Below, one piece after another: positions 1-11,219 of a stretch of 64,000 nt of DNA. The DNA is taken from positions 434,001 through 498,000 of the forward strand of contig JAPEUQ010000001.1 of assembly GCA_027946365.1 (NCBI GenBank). The letters run 5' to 3'. This stretch comes from Kalmusia sp. IMI 367209. Lineage: Eukaryota > Ascomycota > Dothideomycetes > Pleosporales > Didymosphaeriaceae. The notes under the pieces are model-generated. The model saw only the letters and a program-made list of their open reading frames with translations, had not been told where the DNA came from and searched no databases. Within the stretch, counting starts at the first letter, position 1, and every line of letters begins with the position of its first letter. The position numbers and the translations under genes are program-made.

Positions 1-217
1 CTATCCCTCTAACGTCCCAACTAATGACATTCTCCACAGATGTCGTTGAGATGGAAATGAGATGCATGGGGCTCCACACTTTGTCGCGTGGTCCTCCGCA
101 TCTTCATGCAGGGAATATAAATATGCCTTAGTCCATGTCCGTTCTCTCGGGATCACCAAACGGTTCCTTGAGCGATCAGTCACTCGTTCTTTAACAATAG
201 TAGACTCGCCACTAACC
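1..217. other. Left edge, upstream region of sugar transporter
   Basis: No separate gene is seen. The reading frame of the downstream transporter stays open here from position 62, but the short residue run it would add has no transporter character. The region is taken as promoter and 5' leader. Confidence 0.4.
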
Positions 218-1926
218 ATGCCGAAGCTTCAATATCCGTATATTTGGGCATTTTGCGCTTTTGCTGCCCTCGGTGCATGTCAATATGGCTATGATGGTAC
301 GTAATACTAGTAAACACTACCTATACTAGGATGACACTGATCTACGTCCAGGTGTTTACTTCTCGGGCATCCAAGCTATGTCGACGTTCGTGCAGCATTT
401 TGGTGACCGACAATTGGACGGTACATATGCAATATCGGCATCCGACCTCTCGATCATGAGTTCGATGATCAACGTAGGAGAGCTGGTCGGCTCACTAGGC
501 GCTGCACCTGTAAACGACTTCTTCGGCAGGAAGGGTGCCTTCTTCATCGCAGCTGTCGTTGCGCTCCTCGGCACTGTACTTCAGGTCATCACGGATCACG
601 ACCAACGGATCATCATTGGTGGACGAGTGATTCTAGGCTTGGGCGTCGGTATCTTTTCATCTACGAGTCCGCTATACATCGGCGTTAGTGTCAACCAGAG
701 CGCGGTAACAGCTACGTATAACTGACACAGAATTATAGGAGATTGCTCCCACTGCTATTCGAGGCCCTCTACTCGGCTGCTGGCAACTCGTTCTCTCCGT
801 CTCTCAGATCATAGCTGCTGTCATCAATCGTGGTACAGAGTCTCTGACATCCACAGCCTCCTATCGTGTTCCTACCGCTGTTCAAATCATCTTTCCTCTC
901 CTTGTCCTCCTTTTCCTCTACTGGGTGCCTGAGTCTCCTCGCTGGCTCATGCGCCACGACAAAGCACAGCGCTGCGAATCAGCTCTCCGTCTCCTTCGCA
1001 AAGACGATAGATCATACACTCCTGATGCCGACATGATCAGTATCCAAGCCAGCATCGAACACGAAGCTGAGTTGTCTGCAAAGTCAACATGGATGGATCT
1101 CTTGACCGACCCAATCGAGCGTCGCAAAGTCATCTTCAGCGCCGGAGCACTTGTAGCACAACAGATCAACGGTATTCAATGGTTTTACTACTTTGGTACG
1201 GTCTTCAGCCAGGCGATCGGGCTTGATGATCCATTCCTCATGACCATTATCGTCTTCGTCATTCAGGTCGTCACTGTCTTTGTAGCGGTGTTATGTGCGA
1301 ACAAGATTCCGAGACGTCCACTATTGCTATCAACGACCCTAGTCATGATGGTGAGCATCTTCATTGTGGGATGTTTGGGAATACCCGGAGGAGAGGTTAG
1401 CGGTACGAGTGGCAAGGTCATCATCAGCTTTGTCATTATTGAGATCACTGCTTTCAATTTCGCATGGGGACCTCTGGGATGGACAATCGTAAGTTTAGAA
1501 CCTCTTTTCCAGGCGTATCATTGGTCCATGAGATAATGCTGACATTCTCGTTTTAAGGCTTCCGAAATGGCCGTTGGCCGCAATCGCAACAAGATCTATG
1601 CTATTGCAGTAGCTTGTTTCTGGGTCACAGTATGGGTCACCGTTTTCACGTTGCCTTATCTCTACTACTCAGCTAATTTGGGCCCGAAAACGGGGTTTGT
1701 CTATACGGGATTGTGTTTTATCACGTTGACTTATGTGTGGTTTTGCGTCGGCGAAGTGACAGGCCGCAGTATGGAGGAAATAGAAGGCTTCTTCAGGGAC
1801 GGGGTGCCAGCACGTCAATGGAGTAGACAGCCGAGGGTTGCGGGTTTTGGAAGAGACGTCAACGTGGAGGCTAGCGAGAAAGAAAAAGAGGCATTGGGAA
1901 TTCAGAAGGAGAGGGACGAGGTTTGA
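218..1926 (+). CDS. MFS sugar transporter
   Basis: Predicted plasma-membrane sugar/H+ carrier of the major facilitator superfamily (sugar porter family), 509 aa from exons 218-296, 352-683, 739-1488 and 1558-1926. The introns are 55, 55 and 69 nt with GT..AG ends, and joining them gives continuous family sequence. Visible marks are YGYDG in the first membrane span, the loop motif FFGRKG near residue 85, the EIAPTAIRG segment at the exon 2/3 join and PESPRWL near residue 201. The C-terminal PETKGR-type motif reads GEVTGRSMEEIE, so its first half has diverged. The ATG at 218 gives a very short N-terminal tail before the first helix; an open frame continues upstream, so an earlier start is not excluded. 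The substrate cannot be read from sequence; fungal relatives are annotated as lactose or hexose permeases. Confidence 0.85.
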
Positions 1927-2334
1927 GCTGAAGTCCTAGATATGTTCATCTCACTAATATAGAATGCATTTTCATAATCATGTTCGTTACGTGGCTGATA
2001 GGATAAGCAGCAGTGCCATTGTTATGAGGCTTCATTGCTGGGAGATCATTCCTGATCATTCATTTGGAACTCAATTGCCTAGAGACTTGATAGAATCCCA
2101 ATGATGACATGGTAGCAGTTACTTGTCCGGTTGTATATGAAATTTCCTAGCGAAAAAAAAGCTTGGTCACGTCACAATTGGCCTAAACCTGGCCATTCGA
2201 GTTGCAATAATAATGAGACCAAAAAAATCATCTCCATTTGTGGATTTGCTACTTGTATCAAGGGGAAATGACAAATTCAATAGATCTATATATTTGTAAC
2301 GGTAATGAAAAGAACCTAAAGCCTCACGTGCCAT
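1927..2334. other. Intergenic, tail-to-tail
   Basis: Shared 3' flank of the transporter and the CAP protein gene. It is AT-rich with an A-run near 2152. No gene or clear structure is seen. Confidence 0.5.
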
Positions 2335-2805
2335 CTACCTCAAATCACAACCAACAATTCCACCTTCACTGGCACAGCCAATTCGGGTGTACGTCGTGCT
2401 CCTTAGAATATCAGCATGTCCAGTCTGACCAGGTGGGTGAGCCCAGCCTTGACCCTCCTTCGCGCATTCGTTACCCAAGCCTGGCAAGTTGGGCCTCTCA
2501 CAGAGCCATCCACCAACATAAATGTTCTTGAACTTGCTCATGTTGCCTGGTGCAAGGACCTGGGCCATGGTAGGAGGAATGAGTTGATGAACCATTTGGC
2601 CGTTTCCGTCCTTGCAGGTCTTGTAAGCGTTAGCCTCGAGTTTCGTGTCCCGAGTAAGCTTGGGAACGCCAAGCTTGGTACGGTATTCGTTGACGACAGC
2701 CATGTATGCAGGCGCAGCACGGGCTTCGTTTTCGTTTGCGCTATGCGGAGCAGCAGCGGCGAGTCCAGCAATGGCGAGGAGAGAGAGCGTCTTTATTGAG
2801 ACCAT
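2335..2805 (-). CDS. Small secreted CAP/SCP-like protein
   Basis: A 156 aa single-exon protein with a signal peptide (residues 1-19, hydrophobic core ending in AAA). The mature part resembles the CAP (SCP/PR-1) superfamily: VNEYRTKLGVPKL matches the first CAP helix, a His sits at 73 in QMVHQL, and TGHADILR (His130) followed by RIGCA matches the family block usually written GHYTQ..W..T..IGC. The mature protein has five cysteines (64, 102, 114, 144, 153). It is shorter than typical fungal PR-1 proteins. Known CAP proteins bind sterols or lipids and some act in host interaction; either role here is inference. A TATA-like element lies about 176 nt upstream of the start on the same strand. Confidence 0.75.
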   Translation of the reverse strand: MVSIKTLSLLAIAGLAAAAPHSANENEARAAPAYMAVVNEYRTKLGVPKLTRDTKLEANAYKTCKDGNGQMVHQLIPPTMAQVLAPGNMSKFKNIYVGGWLCERPNLPGLGNECAKEGQGWAHPPGQTGHADILRSTTYTRIGCASEGGIVGCDLR

Positions 2806-2980
2806 TTTGACGAGTCTAACAGTGGCGTTGTATCGACTGGAACAAGAATCGTAGAAGGTTTTGGATGAAGGAGGATGGAAGATTATTCTTCGGTAGATAG
2901 CGCAGATGAAGATGTTTTGATCTGGTTTGAAGAGTGGATTTCAAGTGCTTGCTTGAGGAGACAGCGGAACCTTCATCCCC

Positions 2981-2990
2981 TTTTATATCA
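2981..2990 (-). promoter_or_regulatory. TATA-like element of CAP gene
   Basis: Reads TGATATAAAA on the minus strand, about 176 nt upstream of the CAP protein ATG. Position and sequence fit a TATA box; this is not proven. Confidence 0.4.
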
Positions 2991-5421
2991 AAGACAGTAT
3001 ACCAAATTCATGCCTGAAGTCCATATCCTTTGACCAAAGGCATTCATTAGGGCGGCTGAGACCATTGTTTCTCGTTCAGTTTTACTCGATTATCTTCGGA
3101 GTCCGCGATTCCGTGTCTTCTATCGGATAAAGAGGTCAAATGACAACGAGAGCATAGACTTTTTCACGATGGGAGGTTGCCTAGTGACATCGTGTAAGAC
3201 TACGCCGTGTAAGACTATACGAGCCAAATTCTTGCATACCATTGGTAGTGTCATGGAATCTCTCATTTCTCCTGTGGCGCAAGAAGGTAAGAGTCCGGTC
3301 ACCTCCATGTTCCAAAGGTAGGTGGGCGTTCGAGGCTTTCGCCGGAATAGGCCTAGTCTGACTCAGCGTCTACTTGTAGTTGTTTAAGGCCCCCACACTG
3401 CGGTAAACTTCAGAGGTAGCCTTATAAATGAAAAAAAAATTAGGGCCGATCGATACTACTTTTAGTGCTGACTATGCAAGGCTAATCCCTACAAAGGCCT
3501 CCAAAGACTGCGTAACGGACAAAGAACATTTCTGGTAGCCTATTCTCATATGCTCAGCAGTTCGAATAGGTTTTCCTTGTTTTAGCTTCCATGAGTTCTG
3601 TCTTTGAAGTTCGTATTCGCAACACTGTTTACTGGCACGTCTGATCATTATTTCTACAATTTTTGGAGGTTACATATGGCTCCAGTCCTTGGTCACGATT
3701 TATGAAAGACTTTCTTTTACATGTTGAAGGTAGTATAGGCGCAGATTGAGGTAGGCAAACTCCCTACTCAGCCCTCTATCTATGTAGTTGTTTAAGAAGG
3801 CGAAAGTGATCATCATCTTAGAACCTCGGTAGGAAAGCCTGTCAGTAGAAAGGCCTGATGTCTCAGTGGCTGAGCTTGGCTTGCGTACAATGGTCACTAG
3901 GGTTTGGCCCCTAGGTCATCCGTTCTAGATGGTGTCTGAAGTCAAAATAGTGACCCCTAGACATCGCGGGATTGGTGGATGATTTAACATATTAAACCCA
4001 AAGCTGAACGCGCATATTAATTTATTTTGAAACTGACCATCTGGTGGGATGATTACAATAGCGTGCGTTGAAAAACAAGTGATTCGCTACGTATATTTTT
4101 TGGCCCGCAGCGAACTTGCTACCATCGATTTTCCCTCGCCAGAACTTGAATCTAAAAGCCTCTGTGCATAGGCCTTCAACATGTATTCGCTTATCAGCCT
4201 CTTCACACCTGCAAAATTGATGTTGCAGCCCCGCAGCCACCATTGATCTCCATTACTCACCCACCACTCTTTCAACCTCTAGAGAGCAGAATGCTTTGCA
4301 GTCAATCGCGGTAAATGGACTACTACTAGTGTAGATTGCACCAGGCATCTCCAGGCATCTGGCTTGGGAAGTTTTCTATGGAGCGATAATCTGCGAATGA
4401 CAATGCTACACAGGACCTGATAGCCAGCCTGTATTTCCATACCCAAGTCCTTTTGTCAACATCAACATCCGCGAGCTTCACCTCAATGTTCCGCTCCGCG
4501 GCGCTAATTGGATCAGCCTAAACAGGCTAGTGAGCGAAGAATATAGCTTTACTATTTTACATCTAATGAAGGTGATGATTTCTATGAGAGAGTCATAGCT
4601 GACAGACATCGTAGAGATTCATACATGTTTGAGTCATTCGAGGATGGCATGAAGATCTCATTCTGCTAGACGATGTTCTTCAATGCGAAGGACTGGAAGG
4701 TGGCTTTTGCCTTGGGAGCAGCAATAGCTTTTGAGCACAGTAAAGCGGGATAATCTCATCAGTGCTCCAATGTCAAGTAGTATGAGCCACGAGCATTTGT
4801 CTTTATGCGTAATAGATAGCTGCGTTCAGAGTAAAATGATAAGGTTCTCGAGATCTTGGAACTTAGATGTCACATCAATTTGTGTCTTCATCCTCGAGTT
4901 CTTACGTTCGTACAATCTCTTCCTCAAGTGCTGCCACTCGGGCAGAAACTCAGTGAAAAAACATGCTTCAGCCACTTCAAAGCCACCTCTACCCCAGATC
5001 CAGCCCGCTTTGGCCGCTCAGCCCGTATCGGCACAGACCCGTAGGAAAGGACGCGAGGAACGGTACTAAACTTTCTGCGCTGCCGGGGAATAGAGGACCG
5101 AACATTTGCCTTTGCAGGCGCCCCAAGCCTCCTCAAGAGTTGTAATCCGGCCTAAGCCGTTTCCTCACCCAAGAATGCGAGCTTGTGTCTTTGAACACTC
5201 GACCTGAAGGACCAGCAAGCTGATCCAAAACAATCCGGAGAGCCGAAGCTCAGCCTATACCACGTTCCATCGGTGGCAGTTGACGCTTACCTTTGGCGAC
5301 CGGGCAAGGAAACTTGCACACGCCTCCAGCTCGCATTCAGCTACCGGGATCAATACGAGAGATCCTGCTACCGACGGGCGGGCGATTTGGTCTGTTCGGT
5401 GGGGAGTAAAATTGGGTATGT

Positions 5422-5617
5422 CCCGCTGTTGTCTCACTAGAAGACAAGGTTAGCTGCGTCCTGAAGGACAAGGTAAGAGAGGTTCAAGCTTACAGAGTAG
5501 AATCGAGGAAACGAACAAGCGGGCCCGCTGTTGTCTCACTGTGCGCAAGGTCAGCTATGTCAGGTAGGTCAAGGTGAGATGACTTACAGAGTAATATCGA
5601 GAGATCGAACGAGCAGG
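5422..5617. repeat. Imperfect tandem duplication, about 100-bp unit
   Basis: Two adjacent copies, 5422-5520 and 5524-5617. Both begin CCCGCTGTTGTCTCACT, then share CAAGGT..AGCT..GTC, CAAGGT, CTTACAGAGTA and a final TCGAG..GAACRAGC block, with small indels between. The copies have clearly diverged, so the duplication is old. No coding function is seen. Confidence 0.75.
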
Positions 5618-7217
5618 TTGCGCCACCGGCGTGGCCTAGTCAAACGCCTCCGGCCTGTCCTTTTGCTAAACGCACTGCAAGCAGTAGCGGCCAGATCGCG
5701 ATACCGTAATCGTTTGACGTCCCAATGAATACACCAGAGTCGGGAGTTCGTGCTTGTACCTTCGTCAGATAAAGGGCCAAATCAAGACGAGGCAGCAAAG
5801 CAGAGGTCTCTCGATGGCTGGATGGCTAAGTGGTGTCGTGGCTGGCACATGTTCCTACCCGATCCTTTATGAATACGCCTAGGAAAGGGAAAAAGGCTTG
5901 TACATGCTTTTACGTTTCGCGAACGGACCCGAATCTGACCTGCGGGCAAGTCTATGCATGAGTGCTGTCGTTAGCAGCAGCTCAGTAGACAAGTGAGGGG
6001 AGTGAGTGGGGAGAGAAAGTGAGAGGGGGACGCGCGACAGTTTCTATAGTAGCGCCAAGGCTCTTAGGAGAGCGCACAGACCAGTGTAGGCTGGTGCTGT
6101 GGTGACGACGGAGTTTGTTGACGCGCAACGCGTCAAGCTTTGCCTTCACTAGAGCAAGGCAAGGAAGGAGCGGCGTGCCAAGGAACGCCGCTTTGGGCCC
6201 GAAGATTCGAAGCCCTCTGTCTAGTACTTGGAAATCGCCCTTGTATGCATACTGCCCAGGTTCTCCTTTCTCAATGTTGCGTCAATCTTCAAGTCACGAA
6301 GTAGACAATTTGGGCTGTAAATATCAGATGGTCTTGCTTGTACTGGTTATATCATCGTTTATCATTCACAAATAACTTCTGAGAGCCTGACTCTGCCGTC
6401 GCGGAAATCTTCACGTACACTGCAACGCCCGTGTCCCCACGTTTCATTCCTCACAACAAACTACCGGTAGCCTTCTTGAAAATAATTAAGATCGAAATGA
6501 TGTGAAGGCTGAACTACTGAGCCCGTAAGCAAGAGCATATTGAACAACACAACTGAACGCAGGACAATTTATAGATGAAAATCACAGTACGTTATAGGCC
6601 TGGGTATGAGCAGATTACATACACTAGAAAGGAATGATGATCTGGCGAGAGATACGCAAAACAAACAATCTGTTTACATCCGAGCGTGGCGAGGGATTGT
6701 ACATTCACTGAGAGCCGTTATCTCAATGAACATGTCCACATTGAACAAAGTATTAGGTATCAAATTCAAAAACGGTAGACTGATTATCACTGGAACGGAA
6801 CACATTCTATTCAACTAAGCAACAGCAGCAGATATAAAATTTCAGTGTCTCCATTGCTGAGAAGAAGCTCATCTCAACAAAAAAATATTCTCAAAGACAA
6901 GGTTCCCTCAGTATGCCGTAGAAGCACTTGCTACGATTCACGCAGATCTCGATCGCCCTCATGGATTTGTTGCCAATGGTAAGGATATGGTAGATCTGAC
7001 CCCGCGTCGTGGGCTCATTTTACTCGAGCTGTTGGAAGATAGACGAAGTCAATAAGAAAAAAATGGAAAAAGGGATTATGGGCCGCCAACAGGTCAGAAT
7101 CAGGAAAATAATTCCCGCATCGGCTACTTATGTGTCACTGCCTTCAATATATATATCAATAATAAATCGTCTAATTCACGTGTTTCCGGGACCACTTCAA
7201 CCCTACAGTACTATCTT

Positions 7218-8798
7218 TCACAACTGGAAATCGAAGCCACGATCTTTCAACTGCGCCTCAAACAGACTCGGTGGATCTACGAACGCGCCATACTCTCCAG
7301 TGCTGTTCGTCTCCTCACCCGTCTTCTTGGACAATGGCCCGACACAGCCGAAGCAGTAGTTCTGACCCAGTGGCGGATCTTGCATGACAATAGACGAGGT
7401 ATTTGAGTTCCACGATACGGCTGACAGTGTTAGTTATGGAATAGAAGCTTCCTTGACTGAACAACGGCTCGTCGACTTACCATTATTGACAGTCCATCCG
7501 TGTCCGCTCCCTGCGCTACCCCGATTCCTGTAGAGCACGGCAGCGACTTTGCTACCTTCGTTGAGAAACCCGTGCGCCCAGCGTTGATGCGGTTCGATGC
7601 TTTCGGTAGCCTGCTCTGCCTCGTATCCGATGCAGGCGTTCGGCCCCGGGGTGAGACTCTGCGTCGCAACACTGTAGCTTCGTGCATCTTTCGCACCGAG
7701 CGTCTTGCAATTGTGCACCAAGACTTGCGTACCATCGATGGCGATGTCGAGCGCATAGCCCGCACCCTTGTCTGTGGGCCCATCACGATTCATAGTGACT
7801 GTGGTTATCGTGATGCGCGATGCGGACTTCGCAATATTGATGTGATTGTTGAAGCCAGTCAGGTCGAGATTGCGCACCCATGAATCGGTGGTCCATGAGG
7901 GGATGTAGACTGCAGATGACGAGCAAGACGCGTCGTTAAGAATTCTACCGGAGCAAGATGGCTTGACGCGCATGCTAAGATTCTCGATACCCATCTCGGA
8001 GGGCTGTGTAGGCGGTGTGTAGGGCGTCAACTGGATGGGATCCATGATCTTCTTCTCTGCATTCAGCGAGTCGGTGAGTGGAACTGTAAAGGACACGGCT
8101 TTGCCATTCATGGATCGTATGCGACGCGGCTGCTGAACAAGATCGCCAGCCTGGATCTTCGTCAGTCTGAACACGAGAAGTTAGGCAATACAGCTTACCT
8201 TAAGCCAGGTGAAATCACGTGGAAATCCATCTTCCTTCTTATGCGCCGTCATACCCATAGCATCGATCCAATCTTGAGTCACTCCACGCTCCACATACAC
8301 GTCCATTCCGACAGAGAGCCCACTCGCGTCAGCAACATGAACCGTGCCAGTTCCAGCAGGAACGTATCCGTCCATTATCTTAATACTCTCTGCCTTTTTC
8401 TCTTTACCACTCGCTTTACCGAGGGTTATCACATCTTGGCTCAGATCTTTGACAGTCAAAATCGTCTTGCCGATACCCGCCCCTCTCAGCGTCGTTCCAT
8501 TTTGGATCAACAGCCCCGAAGATAGCGCGTACGTCCCAGCCTTGAGCGCAACGACTCCGCCTCCAGCTTTGTAAACTTCATCAAGAGTAGACTGAATTGC
8601 AGAGGCTTGATCGGGGCCAAGGGTTTTGGTTGCAGGTCTGTTCGACGCTGGGAGAGCAACTTCCGATTGATGGTAGCCAGCGAAGGAGAAGTTGGGCAGT
8701 TTGTCGCCTTTCGATGTCCAGGCTTTCTTGTAGTCGATTGTCTTCGCATGAAGCGGTACGGAAAGGACAGCAAAACAGAACGCGACGTTGAAAAACAT
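7218..8798 (-). CDS. Secreted parallel beta-helix (pectate-lyase superfamily) protein
   Basis: A 490 aa protein from exons 8199-8798, 7481-8150 and 7218-7420 (introns of 48 and 60 nt). It has a signal peptide (residues 1-18, ending LHAK). Family marks are the N-terminal coil region with DQASAIQSTLDEV and the AGGGVVALKAGTY block, then LRGAGIGKTIL, which open pectate-lyase-superfamily (Pfam PF12708-type) beta-helices. The middle holds many short N/D-rich turns. The last exon gives HGWTVNNAVSWNS and ends with Cys-rich QNYCFGCVG. The first intron acceptor was placed at ATCCAG because only that joins TWLK to AGDLVQQ in frame. It probably acts on a plant or microbial polysaccharide outside the cell; the exact substrate is unknown. 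Confidence 0.75.
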
Positions 8799-9748
8799 GC
8801 TTGGCGAGATGGAAATTAGTGTGATAGAAATCTAAGGTCGTCAAGCTGCTCGACACAGATCAATTATTATATGTCCGCCATCTCCAGAAGATCGACGCCG
8901 CCGGTCAAAGTGCTCCGCAATTGTTTGCAATCCCGTCCTCTACCTTATTTACCAATGACCAATGTGCATTCGCCCTGCAAAATGCCCTGTCTCAGCCTTA
9001 CGCTCCGATACCGCCCAACACCCAATAGCGAGCCTCACCACGCTGACTGATGCCCAGGGTCACCAGTCTGGCACAGCTGAATTTGATCGCAGTCGTGGAA
9101 CGATGCAGATGATTATGATTAGAGCTTCGGAGAATGTTGGGGCTTAACAAGAGTGCGGCTAAAGCTTAAAATATAATTGGGGTCGGATCTCGGACATCGG
9201 CTACCTCTGGCATTCCCAATCGGGCAGCATGGTGCGAGGTCGTTCCTGGCTCACTACACTTCATGTATTTAGTAAGCAGACCAGCACATTTACGTAGTGG
9301 TCTTCTTTTGGACTCTGCAGTGAGTATCGACCAACTGCACCGCTTCCTTTATTAAAAGTTTTTCTTCGTTTTGCTTCTTCTTGCTGCAATTGAATTGAAA
9401 AACTCCCTATTAAACCGCAAGTCTCTTGAAATCCAGCTCGAATTTGACTCACTCAGTATGTTGTTCGAACAGCTCATATGTATTTCAGCAAATAGTGGTC
9501 AACCCACAGAAGCGCCCACCAAATTGATTTTTTTTAAGAAAGCAGATACTGAAGAACATGCTCCATGATGTCAAAAGAGAGAAATGCCCAGATAGGCCAC
9601 CTCCGCATCATGCATTTTCCAGAATACCACGCCTGAACCATTGCGCGAATGATTCAAATTCTTAACGGGCCCGTACGAAGTGTAAAGGTGTGGCTTGTGT
9701 CATCATTGGCTTGTTTTGCCTACCTGATAGATGAACCGGACGGAGGGC
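8799..9748. other. Intergenic
   Basis: Promoter side of the beta-helix gene and 3' flank of the next gene. No coding frame with protein character and no repeat are seen. Confidence 0.5.
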
Positions 9749-10660
9749 TCAAGTGTCAGTCTCTAATACGTTCCCACGAAATTTGACCTTCTCCCGGATC
9801 AGAAACTGCTTTACCGCCGAGACATCCACGGATTCGGCTTCGTCGTCGTGAAGAAGCTTATCGAACCGCCTAGGATCGAAGTCTATGCGCCCCTTGCACT
9901 TGAACTCGATTGGCGTCCCAGACCTCTCAGAAAAGAAGTGCTGCCAGGCTTGTGACTGAAGCGGGGCATGTAGATCATGATCAACCAAAATAAAGCTCCA
10001 ATTGACGAGAATATCGATGAACTTTAGATTCTCGAAACCGAGACTGCCCTCTGCGAGCCTACGGAGAAGTCGCCAATGCTCAGAGCTCATGAAGAGACGG
10101 ATAATGAGTCGGTGAACGTAGCAATTGAGTTGTCGTGGCGGATACCTGAGTGGAACGTGGAAGCATTTTGGTACTAGCCAGATCTGCCACTCGTTCTCTT
10201 TGTAAAAGGCCAATTTAGCGAGATGAGCAAACTCAGGCGTCATCCTACAATGTTCTAAAAGTCGACCCAGGGCCGGATTTTGGTCATCTGGTCGAGTCGA
10301 GATGCCCAGAGGCACAGGATCGGGTACGCGGAGGGGATATAGTCGCATGTTCTGCGCTACGACTTCATATTTCAACTCGAATGGTAATTTGTTCCAGCCT
10401 TCAACGAACTTTGACGTCAGAGGAGTGCAAGGCATGATTTGCACCGTGAGTTTGTTGGACGTCACCACGGCTAGTGTGGCTGGGGCGGGTATTTCGACCA
10501 GTTCCGTTTCCTTGTCGATCACGACGAGGAATTTAGTTGTCGATGCGATTTGTACAGAGAAGGGCGGCTGGAGGATCATGGGAGTCTGCAGATTAACCCA
10601 TGTCGGCTCCTTCCCGGAGGCAAGCTCCAATTTGAGATAGTCGATGGATACGTCGATCAT
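9749..10660 (-). CDS. Hypothetical protein, F-box-like segment
   Basis: A 303 aa single-exon frame with protein-like composition. I do not recognise the family. A stretch near residues 88-102, reading GWNKLPFELKYEVV, looks like the first helix of fungal F-box or F-box-like proteins (LP.EL...I). The rest is leucine and aromatic rich with no signal peptide and no membrane segment. The C-terminal part (about 215-303) contains a conserved-looking block rich in Phe, Asp and Lys. If the F-box reading is right, a role in Skp1-dependent substrate choice would follow, but this rests on one short motif. Confidence 0.6.
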   Translation of the reverse strand: MIDVSIDYLKLELASGKEPTWVNLQTPMILQPPFSVQIASTTKFLVVIDKETELVEIPAPATLAVVTSNKLTVQIMPCTPLTSKFVEGWNKLPFELKYEVVAQNMRLYPLRVPDPVPLGISTRPDDQNPALGRLLEHCRMTPEFAHLAKLAFYKENEWQIWLVPKCFHVPLRYPPRQLNCYVHRLIIRLFMSSEHWRLLRRLAEGSLGFENLKFIDILVNWSFILVDHDLHAPLQSQAWQHFFSERSGTPIEFKCKGRIDFDPRRFDKLLHDDEAESVDVSAVKQFLIREKVKFRGNVLETDT

Positions 10661-11219
10661 GGGAGGCAGATGCTTTCTGCTTGGAGTCAGCTTTACCTAT
10701 CTATGCCCAGTGTGTGGTTCTGGCGCAAGGCACATACAAGTCTTTCTCAGCCTATCTGTGCTTTAGGTTCGGGAAGTAGTTGTGGTTCGGGGGTGGGTTG
10801 AGCTTTGTGGCGAAGGGAATCCGATCGGGCTTTATAAATGGAACTCTTGAAATCAACAACTACACGTGAGAGTCCTTAGCTCGAGAGCGTCTGATGCCTT
10901 ATTAAAAATTTAGCAACACTATTCACTTATAGTGAATCGACCGTTACAATCACGATCACACCTGCGGTACCACAAATGGGGCCGAAAAACGTTTACGTTA
11001 TCAACGACTATAATATACACATTACTGTACGCCATAGGTACGACCGCGGTGGTGGATGGCGAGCGATAGACAGCCACCGAACAGCCCTATACTGAAAGCG
11101 CGTAAGGGATACAATCTTCGAGGCCTGACATATACGAAACTCTAATAGTCATGCATTGAAGCAACCTCATGAACGTATAATAATTGTCATTATTTCTAAA
11201 AATCTCATCTCTGACTTCA
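10661..11219. other. Intergenic
   Basis: Upstream region of the hypothetical gene and 3' flank of the hydrolase. No other gene is seen. Confidence 0.5.

Larger units (their letters stand above)
2806..7217. other. Gene-poor 4.4-kb stretch
   Basis: After the CAP promoter (roughly to 3000) I see no reading frame with recognisable protein character on either strand. The stretch holds short AT-rich patches (3420-3480, 6840-7160), a two-copy tandem duplication at 5422-5617 and weak tRNA-promoter-like motifs near 3859 and 5826. It may be decayed repeat DNA, but no transposon protein or terminal repeat is visible. Confidence 0.5.

Noticed and set aside
6115..6375. An 86-codon frame in the gene-poor region
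   Set aside because: Composition and lack of any motif or splice context give no support for a gene.
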